Assembly: GCA_044507775.1 (NCBI GenBank) | Contig: JBIQIY010000002.1 | Coordinates: forward strand, 248,001 to 312,000 | Length of the DNA: 64,000 nt | From: Chryseosolibacter sp044507775 | GTDB lineage: Bacteria > Bacteroidota > Bacteroidia > Cytophagales > Cyclobacteriaceae | Reading direction: 5' to 3' | Shown here: one piece after another, positions 17,068-25,847 of the stretch | Layout: each line of letters starts with the position of its first letter | Position numbering within the stretch: the first letter of the stretch is position 1 | Translations under genes and position numbers: made by a program | The notes under the pieces: generated by a model | Databases searched by the model: none | The model's input: only the letters and a program-made list of their open reading frames with translations | Told to the model about the DNA's origin: nothing

Positions 17068-17574
17068 TCATTTTACCTTCGCCAGTGGATTCGAAACATA
17101 TCGCCTCAACCAGGTTTCCCCCACAGGCAGGAGCCATGTGCGTTCGAGATCTCCCCTGGTGGTTATCAGATTATTAAACGCCAGTGACTGCTCGTTTAGG
17201 ATGCCGCTCTCAAATTTTTGTTTTAACTCCTTCATTGGAATTAACGTAACCCGGGCGTCCGCCCAGAAGGCGATCAGATTTCGGTCGAAAAGATTGATGC
17301 CGAGTTGCTGTTCAAGTTCCTTCAGGACCCTGACGGAACTGTCGATCGAACAACCACTGGCATTCTGGCTGCTTTCATCGGCCGCCAAAATGATAAAGTG
17401 GTGATGCTGGATCGTGTAAGAGGTGTTGAACGGGTTACCGTGAACCGCCCATTCATTTGTAAATTCATAAAGACGTTCTTCAGCGAGGCTCTTTTCGTCG
17501 GCGGTCAACGGGCGATCGCTTTGAAAGATCCAGATACGGGCATCGGGGGGAAGTGATTCAAAGGGAACAAACAT
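17068..17574 (-). CDS. Conserved Bacteroidota protein, so-called ABC transporter ATPase
   Basis: A 168-residue soluble protein. Homologues in Bacteroidota carry the database name ABC transporter ATPase, but no Walker A, signature or Walker B motif is present here. The conserved-looking parts are an N-terminal FVPFESLPPDARIWIFQSDR, a central HHHFIILAADES followed by SGCSIDSSV (about 78-86), and a C-terminal FNNLITTRGDLE. The Cys in SGCSID and the nearby His triplet might form an active or metal site, but this is speculation. It follows the CCG Fe-S protein by 25 bases and precedes the PorE-like gene by 20 bases. Confidence 0.7.
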   Translation of the reverse strand: MFVPFESLPPDARIWIFQSDRPLTADEKSLAEERLYEFTNEWAVHGNPFNTSYTIQHHHFIILAADESSQNASGCSIDSSVRVLKELEQQLGINLFDRNLIAFWADARVTLIPMKELKQKFESGILNEQSLAFNNLITTRGDLERTWLLPVGETWLRRYVSNPLAKVK

Positions 17575-17599
17575 GATGGTATGATTTCAATAAACTTTT

Positions 17600-18385
17600 T
17601 CAGGATAAACCCTGTGATTCTGCAATAAGTTCTGCGATATCCTTCACGCTGACAGAGGACTCTTTCTCTTTGTTCTTCACACCATCGCTCATCATGGTCA
17701 TGCAAAAAGGGCATGCCACCGCAATGGTTGCGGCCCCGGTAGCCAATGCTTCTTCCGTTCGGTCCACATTGATGTCCTTGCGCCCGGGCTCGGGTTCCTT
17801 GAACATCTGAGCGCCGCCGGCTCCACAGCAAAAGCCTCGGGTACGGCTTCTCTTCATTTCCACGAGGTCAGCATCGAGGCTCTCGAGAACAGACCGCGGC
17901 GCCTCATAAATGTTATTTGCCCTCCCGAGAAAACAGGAGTCGTGATAAGTTATCTTCTTTCCCCGGAATGACCCGCCTTCCTTAATACGGATCGTTCCTG
18001 CGTCAATGAGCTGCTGCAAAAAAACGCTGTGATGGATCACTTCGTAGTTTCCTCCCAGTGCCGGATATTCGTTCTTGATTGTATTAAAGCAGTGCGGACA
18101 GGTGGTCACGATCTTGGTGACCCCATAGCCATTCAGCACCTGAATGTTATTCATGGCCTGCATCTGAAAGAGGAACTCGTTCCCGGCGCGCCGCGCGGGA
18201 TCGCCCGTACAGCCTTCCTCCGTGCCCAGAACGGCAAATTTTATCCCGGCCGCAGTGAGAATTTGCACAAACGCGCGGGTCACTCTCTTGGATCGATCGT
18301 CAAACGACCCGGCACAGCCTATCCAAAACAAGACCTCGGGAGACTCACCCCGCGCAACCATTTCCGCCATTGTCGGCACATTCAT
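17600..18385 (-). CDS. CCG-domain (Fe-S)-binding oxidoreductase subunit
   Basis: A 261-residue protein with two cysteine-rich CCG domains as in HdrB/HdrD, GlpC and LutA proteins. First set: Cys24, Cys59, Cys96 and Cys99 (in TTCPHC). Second set: Cys151, Cys186-Cys187 (FCCGAGG), Cys225 and Cys228 (ACPFC). The first domain has a single Cys where the second has the CC pair, so only the second is a full CX(n)CCG motif. Such proteins pass electrons between quinones and a thiol or organic acid. It sits 25 bases after the membrane ferredoxin-type gene, and together they look like an HdrDE- or GlpC-like two-subunit electron-transfer module. Confidence 0.88.
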   Translation of the reverse strand: MNVPTMAEMVARGESPEVLFWIGCAGSFDDRSKRVTRAFVQILTAAGIKFAVLGTEEGCTGDPARRAGNEFLFQMQAMNNIQVLNGYGVTKIVTTCPHCFNTIKNEYPALGGNYEVIHHSVFLQQLIDAGTIRIKEGGSFRGKKITYHDSCFLGRANNIYEAPRSVLESLDADLVEMKRSRTRGFCCGAGGAQMFKEPEPGRKDINVDRTEEALATGAATIAVACPFCMTMMSDGVKNKEKESSVSVKDIAELIAESQGLS

Positions 18386-18410
18386 TTCCTATTCTGTTTA
18401 GTGTTTTACA

Positions 18411-19712
18411 TCAGTCTTTTGCCCAGTTAAACCGGTCCGAAGGCGAAAACTTCCATGGAGCAAAATTGGTCTCAATGTTCTGGTACATATTATTCCAGGC
18501 CGCGGGCGCACCTGACTCCTCCATGGTAACGTAGCGCCTCAACTCAAGGATGATCTCTAGAGGATTGATCATCACAGGGCACGCCTCCACGCAGGCGTGG
18601 CAACTGGTACAGGCATTGATTTCTTCCTTCGTAATGTAGTCATTCAATAGCGTCTTGCCATCATTCAGACCGGGTCCACCCTTCCGGACCGAGTTTCCTA
18701 CCTCCTCCATCCGGTCGCGTGTGTCCATCATGATCTTTCGCGGAGAGAGCTTCTTGCCCGTCTGATTTGCCGGACATTCCGCCGTGCACCGCCCGCATTC
18801 TGTACACGTGTAGGCCCCCAGCAACATATTCCAGGTGAGGTCGTTCACGTCTTTGGCCCCGAACCGGCCGGGCGGGGCCTCCGGTGCAGCTGAGGACTCC
18901 GCAAGCCCCAGCATCATCCTCACCTCATTTGTAACGGCAGGCATTTCGTTCATCGGACCCTTTGGCTCCAGTTTAGCATACCACGTATTTGGAAACGACA
19001 GGAAGATATGGAGGTGCTTCGAGTAAGTGATGTAGACCGCGAACGCCAGTATACCGATAATGTGAAACCACCACGCAAAGCGCTCAATGAAAAGGAGGCT
19101 ATGCGCAGACAGCGACTCAAATGCTGGAACCAGCAGGGAACTGAAAAACAAGGTTCCGGTCTGCGTATAGTGCGGATTGACTCCCTGCAGCAACTGGTCC
19201 GCAGAATTCATTGACAGAATGGCAATCATCAAAAGGATCTCTGTGACCAATATAATATTGGCGTCCAGCCTCGGCCAGCGGGTCATTTCATACATTCGGA
19301 AGCGGGGAATCTTTAAAATATTCCTGCGTATGAGGAAAAAAATACACGCTACGAGAACCCCTACTGCGAGGAATTCAAAGATATTCATGAGCACTGTATA
19401 TAAGGAGCCGAGCGGCGAAGAGAAGATTCGGTGCGTACCGGCTAATCCGTCGATAATGAATTCGAGGACTTCGATGTTGATCACTAAAAATCCGATATAA
19501 ACAAACAGGTGAAGAATTGCCGGAACCGGCCGCTTGAACATTTTCTTTTGACCGAATGCGATCAGCAATAAATTCCGGAGCCGGGCTTCCTTATTATCAC
19601 GGATACGGTTCTCTTTTCCCAGCTGAATATTCGTCCTGATAAAATTGATTCGCTGGTATAAGAAATAACCGGCAGCGAGTAAAACCAAGAGAAAGGCAAC
19701 CTGTTCTACCAT
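18411..19712 (-). CDS. Membrane-bound 4Fe-4S protein, HdrE/NarI-like fusion
   Basis: A 433-residue protein. The N-terminal half has about six membrane helices (near 4-20, 65-85, 108-128, 153-168, 188-205, 213-232), with His residues (e.g. H68, H204, H217, H233) able to bind heme, as in NarI/HdrE cytochromes. The C-terminal half holds two 4Fe-4S motifs, CTECGRCTAECP (303-314) and CTSCHACVEACP (368-379). This layout should carry electrons from membrane quinol to the CCG protein downstream. Electron donor and acceptor are unknown. It is the first gene of the operon that ends with the PorE-like gene. Confidence 0.88.
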   Translation of the reverse strand: MVEQVAFLLVLLAAGYFLYQRINFIRTNIQLGKENRIRDNKEARLRNLLLIAFGQKKMFKRPVPAILHLFVYIGFLVINIEVLEFIIDGLAGTHRIFSSPLGSLYTVLMNIFEFLAVGVLVACIFFLIRRNILKIPRFRMYEMTRWPRLDANIILVTEILLMIAILSMNSADQLLQGVNPHYTQTGTLFFSSLLVPAFESLSAHSLLFIERFAWWFHIIGILAFAVYITYSKHLHIFLSFPNTWYAKLEPKGPMNEMPAVTNEVRMMLGLAESSAAPEAPPGRFGAKDVNDLTWNMLLGAYTCTECGRCTAECPANQTGKKLSPRKIMMDTRDRMEEVGNSVRKGGPGLNDGKTLLNDYITKEEINACTSCHACVEACPVMINPLEIILELRRYVTMEESGAPAAWNNMYQNIETNFAPWKFSPSDRFNWAKD

Positions 19713-19792
19713 TATGAATTTGACTTTTCTAAATCCGGAAATTCCCCAAAAGCTGACCCGCTAATCTCTGAATCTATTAATCCCGGTCTCTG

Positions 19793-19824
19793 TTTGGCAC
19801 GAAATGTAAATTTATCTACTTTTG
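19793..19824 (+). promoter_or_regulatory. Promoter of tRNA-Phe
   Basis: TTTG (19793-19796), 20 bases, TACTTTTG (19817-19824): an exact match to the Bacteroidota primary sigma consensus, 32 bases before the mature tRNA start. Confidence 0.8.
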
Positions 19825-19856
19825 TGCCCCTGCCAAGAGACTGGCGGAATAATTAG

Positions 19857-19929
19857 GGTGATGTAGCTCAGTTGGTAGAGCAAAGGACTGAAAATCCTTG
19901 TGTCGGGGGTTCAATTCCCTCCATCACCA
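19857..19929 (+). tRNA. tRNA-Phe (GAA)
   Basis: A 73-base cloverleaf. The acceptor arm GGTGATG pairs with CATCACC, discriminator A. The D arm is GCTC...GAGC. The anticodon stem AGGAC/TCCTT-type loop is CTGAAAA with anticodon GAA. The T arm is GGGGG...CCCTC with the GTTCAATTC loop. The 3' CCA is not encoded. It is an isolated single-gene transcript with its own promoter and terminator. Confidence 0.98.
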
Positions 19930-19930
19930 C

Positions 19931-19953
19931 AAGCCTCCTTCCGGGAGGCTTTT
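19931..19953 (+). terminator. Terminator of tRNA-Phe
   Basis: An 8-base-pair GC-rich stem (19931-19938 with 19944-19951, loop of 5) running into a short T tract, directly after the tRNA. Confidence 0.8.
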
Positions 19954-19979
19954 GTGTTTCGGGCGGCGATCGTCGGGCG

Positions 19980-20741
19980 CTAGAAGCGGGTGAATACTTC
20001 CCTGTCTAACTTTTCGTCTACACGCACGTCGCGCGGTCCACGGTCATTCGACCGGTTCGCCGAAAGAAGAATATTCCCGTATTTTTTGTAATTGTCCCAC
20101 GGCCAGACCGCAGAGGCCGAATCCTGGCTGGCGTCTTTGAAATACGCCCACTGCTTGACCAGGTTGTCCCGGACATCCACATAAACCTGGTACTTGTTAT
20201 TCGGCGTATCGCCCACCTTCTCAAAGGTAAGTTCCATTACATTGGCCCTTGCGCCGGTCAACATGGTGTCTTCACCCAGGTATTTGAGGGTCACACCGGT
20301 ATCTTTCAATTTGAATGGCATGGTCAGCCAGTATGAATCGTTGATCCAGATACTTTTGGCCTTGGACAGCATTTTCTGCAATGAATCCGGTTCGGTAAGT
20401 TCCTGCCCCCTGATCTGCACCCGTCCCTTCGAATCGTTGATGTTGACCAGGTAAATTGTGCTGTCGGGCTGGGATTCGATGCGGACATTGCCGTCTTTTT
20501 TGTCCCACACAAGATGTCGTTTCCCGAACGTCCAGGAAATGAATCGCGTTTCATCCCAGTTCTTTCTTCCACCCATGGCCGCCATCACGCTGTCGGCGAG
20601 CTCCACCGCGGCGGGGTCGGAATGTGCAAGATCAAATCCGGGCGCAGGGGGATTGTCGTGCAGGGGTGGTGTTCCCGCGTCTTGCTGACAGCCTGCGAAC
20701 GTGGCAACGAGAATGAATCCAATTAGAGATTTTTTCATCAT
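19980..20741 (-). CDS. Putative lipoprotein, LolA-like or DUF6503-like
   Basis: A 253-residue protein with a lipoprotein signal ending at Cys18 (ATFAGC). After a Pro-rich linker, the mature domain begins with LADSVMAAMGGRKNWDETRFISWTF, a phrase seen in Bacteroidota outer-membrane lipoprotein-sorting-like proteins, followed by alternating strands (WDKKDGNVRIES, YWLTMPFKLKDTGVTLKYLGED, YQVYVDVRDNLVKQWAYF). This fits a half-open beta barrel of the LolA/LolB type, but I am not sure of the family. It lies 43 bases after the propeller gene in a probable operon with recG. No function can be assigned. Confidence 0.65.
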   Translation of the reverse strand: MMKKSLIGFILVATFAGCQQDAGTPPLHDNPPAPGFDLAHSDPAAVELADSVMAAMGGRKNWDETRFISWTFGKRHLVWDKKDGNVRIESQPDSTIYLVNINDSKGRVQIRGQELTEPDSLQKMLSKAKSIWINDSYWLTMPFKLKDTGVTLKYLGEDTMLTGARANVMELTFEKVGDTPNNKYQVYVDVRDNLVKQWAYFKDASQDSASAVWPWDNYKKYGNILLSANRSNDRGPRDVRVDEKLDREVFTRF

Positions 20742-20784
20742 GATTGGTTATCTGAGTTGACTACCGGGAATGCAGTCCCAAGTT

Positions 20785-23556
20785 TCAGAGGGGTTCCTTC
20801 ACTCTCCTCCTTCCCGACGATTTCTTTTCCGGCGGTGGAGCATGCCCGGGTGAAATAAAGTTATAAAACTTGCTCGTAGAATCCAGCGACCTCAGCATCA
20901 GGTTCCTGAGGAATCCTTCCACCGGAAGTATAAGCACCGCTACGACAAACTGTATGAGAAAGGCAACAACCGGACTATCATCATTTATGATGGTTGACCC
21001 GATCACCGTCTGGATAAATTCAATTAAAAGGATAATTGTGATCAGCGACAGGAAACGGCTGATGATCCTGTAACGCGTGCTGAGCCTGAACGAAAGTATC
21101 ACCAGGGAGGCAAAGACCAGGAATTCCAGCGCATAAAACCAGGATCTCCTCCATACGGGTGGGATCACCTTGAATGAAAGCGGTTTCAGCTCACTGATCT
21201 TCCCGAAAATGTTCCGCGCTTGAACGCGCAAATTATATTGCCCGATAGGGAGATACGGGAAATTGATCTGATTGTTCGAGCTGGACCAGTCGGACCACTC
21301 CTGATTCATCCCATCCAGAAGATATCTGAACTCAATTCCTTTGGGGTTTGTAAAGTCGGGCTGTACTACTTCAAACGTAACCGCGCTTGTTCGCTGATCG
21401 ATCTCGATGTGGCTGAAGTCGGCAATCTTGAGCGAATTATTCTGAATCGATTTGATAAAGATGGGAAACTTGCTTTGAACCTGGGGAATCTCGTTGCCAT
21501 TGAAATTCAGCAGTTCGTTGCTGCCGCGAATCATCCACAGGTTCCGGGTGGTTGCATCAGTCGTGATGAACCGGAGATTCTGGAACATATTCAGCAACTG
21601 GAGATTGTTGCGCTCATCCGTCACGCCAAACATATTCCAGCGGTGGCGGTCGCGGTAAAGGATATGTCCGTTGACGGGAAAATACTGGAAGGGCTTTTCG
21701 AGTGTATCAATTTTCGTCAGCGTACTTGCGTTTCTTTCATAGCGGAAAAAGCCGTCAGTATTGACAAAAATTATGTCGTCTTTGTATTTCAGCCCGACCG
21801 TGCGTTCAAAATTCGGATTTGACAATACAATAGTCTGCAACTTCTGGATTCCCTCCTCGCCGAGCTGCAATTGATAAATCCGGTCGAGTCCGCAGAGCCA
21901 CCATTCGTTGTCCGCGCCTTCAAAAATATAATCGATCTGGTCGCCGAGGCCGTTGATGAGGCTCTTTTTCTCCCATGTATTGTCAGCGAAATGCAAGGAC
22001 CAGATCTCATCGTCATAGGTCGACGCGATGGCGCTCCCCGGCAGTTTGGAAGCGTAAATGTATCGGGTAGGTGCGTGCATGATCGGCTGCGCGTGCAGGT
22101 CGCTGATTTCGAAGATTCCTTCCAATCCGGCGGCCAGCAGCCTTCCATCGATCTCGACCAGGTGAGAGATCTTGGCGTCGATGCCTTCAACTTTCTTGTA
22201 GACGTACTGGGATGAGCGCAACACGCGATCAACCCTCTTTTCCCGGCGCGTGTTGCTTCCATCGCCGTCTTCTCCCTCTTCTCCTTCTCCGGAGTCAGCC
22301 GCAAGTTCGTCGTGATCCTCCGTTTTGTCTTTTTCCCGGCTGCGCCTGAGAAAACTAAAAAATTTTCTGCGTTTTGAGGGGGCTTCTTCCTGTGTGTTGG
22401 TTGGCTGTGCGCTTCCGGCGGGCTGTGAATGGCCCGTTGTGTTGGAGGCGTCTCGGGGAGTCATCTCCACGTCCACGTACGTGACGATCTCGTCATAAAC
22501 CTCGTCTTTATCAAGTTTGTACAAACCCAGGGAGGTCCCGACGTAGACATTACCACGGTGGGAATACACGCAGAGCATGTTACCCTGCAATCCGGAGTAA
22601 TAGCTGTAGGAGCGAAAAGGCAGAGCGGGAGAGACCTGCGTAAACCCGTATTCGTGCGCTACCCAGATGTTCTGGCTCGCATCCGCCATGAGGGAGAACA
22701 CTTCATTGTCGGGTAGCCCGGTTGAATAATCGATGATCTGATCGCGTGCGCCGGTAATCGGGTTGACCAGCATCACGCCACCGCGTAGCGTCCCTAGTGC
22801 GAGCAGGCTTTTGTTCACCCATGTCCCGCTGACAACCACATTGGCATCCGCATAGGGCTGATCCTGAATCGGAACCTGACGAAACACCAGGTCCTTATTG
22901 CATGAATAGACACGGTTATCACTTGTTCCCACAAGATAGGTGTCTTCCAGCCGCGAGTGAAACAGCACATTTCCTGAAAAATTCAGATTGACATAAACGA
23001 GGCGGTTGTCCTCCAGTTTGAAAATGGTGTTTCTTTCCGTCTGCACATAGACGATGCCGAAAAGCTCAAACATCCCGGTAAACATACCCTGGGAGTTCCC
23101 GGAGATGATCACTTCCGCCTTGCTCTTGCCGCCGCGGTAGAGGAAGATCTTATTTTCTGAAAGGAAGTAAACCTGTTGCCCGATCGCCAGCGTTTGAAAG
23201 ACATTTGACACCAGGGAATCAGACAGGTACTGAATTTCCTTGAAGCCGTTTGAATTAAGACCGATTTTTCCAAATCCCTTGGCTCCTACCCAGAAGATGT
23301 CACCAGAATCATTTCGGTTCAACGCATAGACTGCGCCTGCTCCGGGAATCAGGTCCCATTCGCGTCCGTCGAATTCGAGCACGCCGGCTTTCATCGCGAA
23401 GTACATGATTCCTTTGGGGTCCTGCGCGATGTCAAAACAGACGTTGTCAAAATTCTCCTCGGAGGGCGCGTGGTGGGAAAGAAAATAACTACCGTTCTGA
23501 GCGCAAACAGGTAGCGCGCAAATGCACAATAGCCAACCGGTAATCAGTTTCCTCAT
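20785..23556 (-). CDS. Sensor-like propeller protein with Y_Y_Y domain, no output domain
   Basis: A 923-residue protein with a signal peptide (1-19, ending VCAQ). Beta-propeller repeats fill about 25-350 and 450-720 (blades such as DNEVFSLMADASQNIWVAHEYGF). A Y_Y_Y-like beta sandwich follows at about 735-797 (GIEFRYLLDGMNQEWSDW). Then come three predicted membrane helices (about 806-824, 833-854, 862-883) and a basic tail. This is the periplasmic architecture of hybrid two-component or SpoIIE/LuxR-coupled sensors, but no kinase, receiver, HTH or phosphatase domain follows. A very charged, low-complexity insert (about 366-445, Arg/Lys then Glu/Asp/Gly-rich) splits the propeller. Ligand and partner are unknown; recG lies 80 bases upstream. 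Confidence 0.8.
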   Translation of the reverse strand: MRKLITGWLLCICALPVCAQNGSYFLSHHAPSEENFDNVCFDIAQDPKGIMYFAMKAGVLEFDGREWDLIPGAGAVYALNRNDSGDIFWVGAKGFGKIGLNSNGFKEIQYLSDSLVSNVFQTLAIGQQVYFLSENKIFLYRGGKSKAEVIISGNSQGMFTGMFELFGIVYVQTERNTIFKLEDNRLVYVNLNFSGNVLFHSRLEDTYLVGTSDNRVYSCNKDLVFRQVPIQDQPYADANVVVSGTWVNKSLLALGTLRGGVMLVNPITGARDQIIDYSTGLPDNEVFSLMADASQNIWVAHEYGFTQVSPALPFRSYSYYSGLQGNMLCVYSHRGNVYVGTSLGLYKLDKDEVYDEIVTYVDVEMTPRDASNTTGHSQPAGSAQPTNTQEEAPSKRRKFFSFLRRSREKDKTEDHDELAADSGEGEEGEDGDGSNTRREKRVDRVLRSSQYVYKKVEGIDAKISHLVEIDGRLLAAGLEGIFEISDLHAQPIMHAPTRYIYASKLPGSAIASTYDDEIWSLHFADNTWEKKSLINGLGDQIDYIFEGADNEWWLCGLDRIYQLQLGEEGIQKLQTIVLSNPNFERTVGLKYKDDIIFVNTDGFFRYERNASTLTKIDTLEKPFQYFPVNGHILYRDRHRWNMFGVTDERNNLQLLNMFQNLRFITTDATTRNLWMIRGSNELLNFNGNEIPQVQSKFPIFIKSIQNNSLKIADFSHIEIDQRTSAVTFEVVQPDFTNPKGIEFRYLLDGMNQEWSDWSSSNNQINFPYLPIGQYNLRVQARNIFGKISELKPLSFKVIPPVWRRSWFYALEFLVFASLVILSFRLSTRYRIISRFLSLITIILLIEFIQTVIGSTIINDDSPVVAFLIQFVVAVLILPVEGFLRNLMLRSLDSTSKFYNFISPGHAPPPEKKSSGRRRVKEPL

Positions 23557-23569
23557 TTGAGCAAGACAT

Positions 23570-23577
23570 CAAAGTTA
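23570..23577 (-). promoter_or_regulatory. -7 element upstream of the propeller gene
   Basis: TAACTTTG on the minus strand fits TAxxTTTG and ends 13 bases before the ATG at 23556. A T run 19 bases upstream could serve as a weak -33. This suggests the propeller gene has its own promoter besides any read-through from recG. Confidence 0.4.
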
Positions 23578-23636
23578 ATCCGGTTTGCCCACCAAAAAAA
23601 CTAAGGGTGCCCGAGGCTTTAAAAATGTAATATTTT

Positions 23637-25730
23637 TCAGCTAATACGGCTCCAGTTCATGGCACTCTTGCGCAGGGAAGCGATTTGCACGCGGATTACG
23701 GCATTTTCGGGATGTTGTAATTCGGGATCTTTTTCAAGGATCGCGATGGCTTTTTCACGCGCGTGCTGAAGAATCTGACCATCCTTCCCGAGATCCGCGA
23801 TAAGCAAATCCAGGACCCCGCTTTGCTGTGTTCCCATCAGGTCACCGGGGCCGCGCAATTTGAGGTCCGTTTCAGCAATCTCGAACCCGTTATTAGTTCG
23901 TACCATCGTCTCCAAACGGATCTTTGACTCGCGACTCAGTTTGTAATTACTCATAAGCACACAATATGATTGTTCGGCGCCGCGACCAACGCGCCCGCGC
24001 AGTTGATGCAACTGCGAAAGGCCGAACCGCTCCGCGTTCTCAATCACCATCACCGATGCATTCGGGACGTCGACACCGACTTCGATAACAGTCGTTGCAA
24101 CCATGATACTGGTCTCACCCCTGGCAAATCGACTCATCTCAAAATCTTTTGCCTCCGGTTTCATCTTTCCGTGCAGGATACTCACGGCTACATCAGGGAA
24201 CGCCCGGCATACACTTTCGTATCCGTCCATAAGATGTTTGAGGTCCATCTTCTCGGATTCTTCAATGAGAGGGTATACCATGTAGACCTGTCTTCCGCCT
24301 TCAATCTGCTTCTTCAGAAAATGGTTGACCTCCAACCTGTGTGAGTCATATTTATGGATGGTCCTGATGGGTTTCCTTCCGGCGGGGAGCTCGTCGATCA
24401 CCGACACATCCAGGTCTCCGTACAACGTCATGGCTAATGTCCGCGGAATAGGGGTAGCCGTCATCACCAGTACATGCGGGTATACGTCGTCGTTTTTCTG
24501 CCACAATTTCGAACGCTGGGAGACACCAAAGCGATGCTGCTCGTCAATGATCGCAAGGCCCAGCCTCTGAAACTGGACCTCTTCCTCCAGCAGCGCATGC
24601 GTGCCGATAAGTATCTTCATCGTGCCGTTGCGCAACGCGTGATGAATTTCCTCACGCGCTTTTTTCCGCGTCGACCCCGTCAAAAGTCCGACTGAAAGGC
24701 CCATGCTGTCGGCGAACTTGCTCAGGTTCGCGAAATGTTGCTGCGCCAGTATCTCGGTGGGAGCCATCAGCGCGCATTGCGCATCACTTCCAACTACGAG
24801 CAACATGCAAATAAATCCAACAATTGTCTTTCCGCTGCCGACGTCACCCTGCAAAAGGCGATTCATCTGATGACCGGACCTGAGATCAGCATAAATTTCC
24901 CGGATAACTTTTTTCTGCGCCCCTGTAAGTTCAAAAGGCAGGTGCTCCTGATAAAACTCTGTAACAAGCGCCGCATCATTGAAAACAATGCCGCGATACT
25001 TTTCCTTTCGCACGAGCTTGAGTTTCAACAGCCGGAGCTGAACATAAAAGAGTTCCTCGAACTTAAGTCGTTGCTGGGCCTGCAACAATGACTCATGGCT
25101 TTGAGGAAAGTGAATGGCGACAACCGATTCTTTTTTAGATAGAAACTTCCCGGCTTGGAGTATTTCCACAGGAAGAGTTTCGCGCATCTTGTCGCGCGCA
25201 AGGGTCAGCAGATCGCGAATAAGTTTCGAAATCACTTTGCTGTCCAACCGCCGTGCGCGAAGCTTCTCTGTTATCGAATACACCGGTTGCAGCATTCCAC
25301 CCTCTGCTGTCGCCGAAGAAACCACATCAATCTCCGGGTGCGCAATACTGAAATGATTGCCAAACTTGTTCGGCTTTCCAAATATGACATACTCGGCTCC
25401 AACTCTGATCTTGTCTGCGATCCAGGAAATTCCCTGAAACCAGACAAGTTCGATCTGACCGGTCTCATCCTCGAAGTAACAAATCATTCTTCGCTTTGGC
25501 CCGGCCCCAATCATTTCCTTTCCCGTGATCTTTCCTTTCACCTGCACATACGGCATATCGGCGTTAATTTCCCTAAGGGTATAGAATCGCGTTCGATCTT
25601 CATATCGGAAAGGATAATGTTGAATTAAATCCCCATAGGTAAAAATATTCAGTTCCTTGTTTAACAACGCGGCACGTTGCGGACCAACTCCTTTCAAATA
25701 CTCAACAGGCGTATCGAAAAAACCAGACAT
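23637..25730 (-). CDS. recG: ATP-dependent DNA helicase RecG
   Basis: A 697-residue fork-reversal helicase that rescues stalled replication forks. Seen: an N-terminal wedge/OB domain (about 1-190, VQVKGKITGKEM), Walker A GDVGSGKT (295-302), motif III-like TATPIPRTL after DEQHRFG (396-402), and the C-terminal domain with VATTVIEVGVDVPNAS, QLRGRVGRG and the TRG-like GPGDLMGTQQSG. Length is normal. It is likely the first gene of a run with the propeller protein and lipoprotein. Confidence 0.98.
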   Translation of the reverse strand: MSGFFDTPVEYLKGVGPQRAALLNKELNIFTYGDLIQHYPFRYEDRTRFYTLREINADMPYVQVKGKITGKEMIGAGPKRRMICYFEDETGQIELVWFQGISWIADKIRVGAEYVIFGKPNKFGNHFSIAHPEIDVVSSATAEGGMLQPVYSITEKLRARRLDSKVISKLIRDLLTLARDKMRETLPVEILQAGKFLSKKESVVAIHFPQSHESLLQAQQRLKFEELFYVQLRLLKLKLVRKEKYRGIVFNDAALVTEFYQEHLPFELTGAQKKVIREIYADLRSGHQMNRLLQGDVGSGKTIVGFICMLLVVGSDAQCALMAPTEILAQQHFANLSKFADSMGLSVGLLTGSTRKKAREEIHHALRNGTMKILIGTHALLEEEVQFQRLGLAIIDEQHRFGVSQRSKLWQKNDDVYPHVLVMTATPIPRTLAMTLYGDLDVSVIDELPAGRKPIRTIHKYDSHRLEVNHFLKKQIEGGRQVYMVYPLIEESEKMDLKHLMDGYESVCRAFPDVAVSILHGKMKPEAKDFEMSRFARGETSIMVATTVIEVGVDVPNASVMVIENAERFGLSQLHQLRGRVGRGAEQSYCVLMSNYKLSRESKIRLETMVRTNNGFEIAETDLKLRGPGDLMGTQQSGVLDLLIADLGKDGQILQHAREKAIAILEKDPELQHPENAVIRVQIASLRKSAMNWSRIS

Positions 25731-25786
25731 AAAAAAAATGAAAGGACAATATCACATTTCGGTATGCAAATAACCTTGAAAACTAT

Positions 25787-25794
25787 TATTTTTG
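25787..25794 (+). promoter_or_regulatory. -7 element upstream of the 91-residue orphan
   Basis: TATTTTTG matches TAxxTTTG on the plus strand, 53 bases before the ATG at 25848. The best -33 (TTTC at 25757) is 26 bases away, too far, so this is tentative. Confidence 0.3.
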
Positions 25795-25847
25795 GAATCC
25801 CTAACGGTTACTATTGTGGAGGTTGATTTCATTAAGGATGTTATAGT

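Noticed and set aside
19794..19815. TGGCACG before tRNA-Phe as a sigma-54 promoter
   Set aside because: No TTGC-like -12 element follows at 4 bases. The same stretch is explained by the exact TTTG-N20-TACTTTTG promoter.
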